Part shown: positions 61,641 to 64,000 of the stretch, piece by piece
How the letters are laid out: each line of letters opens with the position of its first letter
Numbering within the stretch: position 1 is the first letter of the stretch
Source of the DNA: Lagopus muta
Lineage: Eukaryota; Chordata; Aves; Galliformes; Phasianidae
Assembly (NCBI RefSeq): GCF_023343835.1
Contig: NC_064449.1
Location: 3,571,778-3,635,777 of the forward strand
DNA: 64,000 bases
Reading direction: 5' to 3'
Position numbers and translations under genes: made by a program
Notes under the pieces: generated by a model
What the model was told of the DNA's origin: nothing
Seen by the model: only the letters and a program-made list of their open reading frames with translations
Database searches by the model: none

Positions 61641-62580
61641 CTGAAGTTTGGGGACAGAAAGGAGGGCATCTTCAAGTGAGATTAGAGCTTAAAAATGGCA
61701 TACTGTAAAATCGCGTGGGAGGAAAAATGAGATCCTGCACATGCCACAGCAGGGAACACTTGGAAGAGCTTCTCTGTGCAGCCACGCATGGCTACAAGAT
61801 GGCACGGAACGGCTACAGTGCAAGTCTCGTCAATATCTACCAAAGACATGAATTAGAAGTGCTGGAGGAGACCACGACCATCTCTGTGCCAAGGGGAAAA
61901 TATTTCCGAAGGTGAAATGTAGCCTGTTTGGAATCACGTTGGGTGTACAGCTTTAAAAGTATTCCTGATATATTTGTGTAGATTCCTTCAGAAGAGCAGA
62001 CACGAGGGATTTCCTAATGAGATGAACAATTTTGATATTTCTCTGACTAGACAACTCCATTTCCTTTTTTTCTTCTATTGTTTTTAGATCGTTTTGATTC
62101 AGATCACTGCTAGTCACGATGATTTCCTGCGAGATGAATATTGTGACTTCCCTCATCATAGACGTACAAACTGACAGAGCAAATCAAGTCTTAGAAACTG
62201 TTTCCATAGTTAAGCTCGTTAACGTGTATGGTTAAAGTTGCTGGGCAGGGCACCTCGATTAACTGTAGTGGGTTATTTGTGTAAGTGTAAGACGTGACTC
62301 CGGGCAGTGGCAGCGTTCCGTGCCTCCCTGCAGCGCCCTGGGAGCCGTGCTGGATGGAGGCGCGGACGGTTCTTCTCAGCTCTTCTCTGGCCGTCGCGGG
62401 GCGGAAGCTCTGGAGGTGTCACGCCGTGTTTGTATCCTATCGCTCCCCTCGTATTCAGGCTGCGCGCAGCCGGTGACGGCTCGTTCAGTGCGTTATTGCC
62501 GTTACTGTTCACTAATTTTCACTGTTGTGAAAGTGATTTAGAATTAAAAAAGAAAAAAAGAAAAAAAAAATGGTTTTATA
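61641..62580. other. Intergenic region between RNF185 and the next gene
   Basis: About 0.9 kb of non-coding DNA. It is plain AT-rich until about 62280, with an A-rich run at 62546-62570 just left of the CpG island. No gene was recognised. Confidence 0.6.
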
Positions 62581-62990
62581 TTGATGGGAGTGAGCTGCCG
62601 TTTCTTTGTGCTTGGCGATCGAGCCGAGGAGCCCGCTTCTGCGCTGTGCCTCGGGAAGAGGGAGGCTGGAGTTCCGCTTCCCTCACGGCGGCTCGCCGGG
62701 CCGGGCCAGGAGCAGGACGACACCGCCAGACCCGCCGCTCCCGCCGCCGCGTGTGAAGAGCGGGGCCGGGGCCGCGGCCGCGCCGCGATTGGTCCTCGCC
62801 GCGGAAAAGGCGGGCTCGCTCTCTCCGACGGAGCGTGAGGGAGGCGGAGCGCCGATTGGCCTGCGGCGAGGAAGGGGGCGGAGCTTCCCTCGGGGCGTGG
62901 CGCGGCGCCGACAGAGCGGTTGGCGGGAGGGAAGGAACGGCGGCGCGAGGCTGAGGGAGGCGCGCTCCCGGCCCGGGTGTGGCGCGGCGG

Positions 62991-62998
62991 TGACGTCA
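62991..62998. promoter_or_regulatory. Consensus CRE (TGACGTCA)
   Basis: The perfect palindromic cAMP-response element TGACGTCA lies just upstream of the ATG at 63014. It is typical of CREB/ATF-bound sites near CpG-island start sites. Confidence 0.7.
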
Positions 62999-63013
62999 GC
63001 GGGGCCCGAGGCC

Positions 63014-63029
63014 ATGGCGGGGCCGCCAG
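63014..63029 (+). CDS. First coding exon of a plus-strand gene, probably LIMK2 (partial)
   Basis: ATG at 63014 in a fair Kozak context (GAGGCCATGG) encodes MAGPP plus one base of the next codon, then a GTGAG donor at 63030. In human, LIMK2 follows RNF185 in the same orientation, and its main isoform begins with a very short exon (MSALAG, then EDVWRCPGCG in exon 2). A phase-1 end completing Gly fits that pattern. LIMK2 phosphorylates cofilin and so stabilises actin. Only five residues are visible, so the identity is inferred from position and phase; the rest of the gene lies beyond the right edge. Confidence 0.4.
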
Positions 63030-64000
63030 GTGAGAGCTGCGGGGACGCGCGGCGGAGCGGGCGCGCCGCTCCATCGCTCGGGGCCTGTGGCGGGGCCGCG
63101 CCGCTTCCTGCCGGCGTCCGGGCGGAGCCGCGGGGTCGGGCCGCAGCGGCGCGGCTCCGCAGGCTTCCGGGCCCTCCGCGTCCTCGAGCCGCCCGAACGT
63201 TCCCCGTGGCGGTGCGGCGCTCCGCGGCGCCGTCCCGGCCCCCCCCCCCCCCGCAGGTGCGAAGCCGCTGCGGTGCCGCGTGGCGGTGCGCCGCGAGTTC
63301 CTGCGGCGGCGAAGAGTCGGGGATCATCTGATCTCCGTGGGAGAGTGGCGGGGGGCTGCGCTTCGTCCGCTCGGACGCGACGGAGCTGCTGGCCGACCGA
63401 GCCGCTCACCGTACGGCGTCGGCACGGTTACGGCGAGCAGAGCGGGCGTCTCGTTGACCTCTGGTGCCCGTGTCTCTCTCGGTTCTCTGCTCCGCTGCTC
63501 CGCTTCAAATTCTCACATTGCGGTGACTGCCGGGCTGCTGCTCCAGCCGTTCGGGTGCTGCGTTGCGGGGCGCATCTGTTCCGTGGAGCGCTCGCAGTCA
63601 CTGAGAGCTGCCCTCTCTCCTGCTGTTAGGCGCTGAGCGCAGAGCTGTGCCTCGCTGATGCCTTGTGCCGCAGGAGTAGCACCCTAACCCTAACTTAAAC
63701 CAACACTCTAAAGAGGCTGTAGGTAAGGAAAGCACCATCCCTGCGGAAGAAGCATCCTTCCTAGTGCTGAGCTATCCATCCTCTGCAGCTTCCCTCCCTG
63801 GCAGCAGACAGCTGCTGTAAGCGCAGTGATCGCAGGGGCAGTGAGGGCAGCTCCCTTCACCGGGAGCGGCCGCTCGGTCCGTGTAAGAGCCTTCTTACAC
63901 TGCAGGGTGAAGCTGCAGAGGAAAGCCTCAGAAAGAAGGGGCAATCGCTGAGCAACCGCCGAGTTTTAACACTCTTTAGAAACTGGAAGTCTGTGGTTAG
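63030..64000 (+). other. Start of intron 1 of the rightmost gene
   Basis: CpG-rich at first, then ordinary. Contains a C14 run (63239-63252) and a short telomere-like word with two CCCTAA units near 63682-63694. No exon was recognised before the window ends. Confidence 0.45.

Larger units (their letters stand above)
62590..63480 (+). promoter_or_regulatory. CpG-island promoter of the rightmost gene (probably LIMK2)
   Basis: A GC-rich, CpG-dense island with two inverted CCAAT boxes (GATTGG at 62788-62793 and 62853-62858), several GGGCGG-type Sp1 boxes and a full CRE (TGACGTCA, 62991-62998) 16 bp before the start codon. No TATA. A run of 14 C lies at 63239-63252. Confidence 0.75.

Noticed and set aside
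62307-63636. Open frames of up to 241 codons around the rightmost CpG island
   Set aside because: Same GC effect; the ATG at 63014 with an immediate donor is a better gene start than any long frame.

Overview
The window is vertebrate nuclear DNA, most likely from a bird and probably a galliform such as chicken. It has long introns with GT/AG borders, CpG-island promoters, fragments of the CR1 retroposon typical of birds, and coding exons that give near-mammalian protein sequences. No bacterial, viral or CRISPR-like system is visible. I recognise five loci.

Left part (1 to about 20.3 kb): the minus-strand gene SPPL3 enters the window with only its first coding exon (19698-19720) inside a CpG island. 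Everything to its left reads as a first intron of at least 19.7 kb; I found no second exon. From 20.3 to 27.2 kb is non-coding DNA between the divergent genes SPPL3 and HNF1A.

Centre (27.2 to 47.2 kb): the complete plus-strand HNF1A gene, ten coding exons giving an in-frame protein of 634 residues. It is preceded by a proximal promoter with an HNF4-type DR1 site, a TATA-like element and a forkhead site. Tail to tail with it lies the complete minus-strand CUSTOS gene (human C12orf43), six coding exons and 266 residues, with a CpG-island promoter at 46.9-47.3 kb. SPPL3-HNF1A-CUSTOS is the order seen at human 12q24.31.

Right part (47.3 to 64 kb): the plus-strand RNF185 gene, with a probable non-coding first exon in the 49.2-50.3 kb CpG island and six coding exons (194 residues, RING E3 ligase of the ER membrane) that include a 19-nt micro-exon. 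At 62.6-63.5 kb another CpG island carries a 16-nt first coding exon on the plus strand. By position and splice phase it is most probably LIMK2. RNF185-LIMK2 is the order at human 22q12, so the window spans the join of two blocks that are on separate chromosomes in human.

The genes do not form one pathway. SPPL3 is a Golgi intramembrane protease, HNF1A a liver/gut/kidney/pancreas transcription factor, CUSTOS a nuclear regulator of Wnt/beta-catenin, RNF185 an ER-associated degradation ligase, and LIMK2 an actin-regulating kinase. Only HNF1A has a TATA-like, tissue-type promoter; the other four start in CpG islands of housekeeping type. Exon borders were assigned by eye from reading frame, GT/AG rule and remembered family sequences; UTR ends are estimates.
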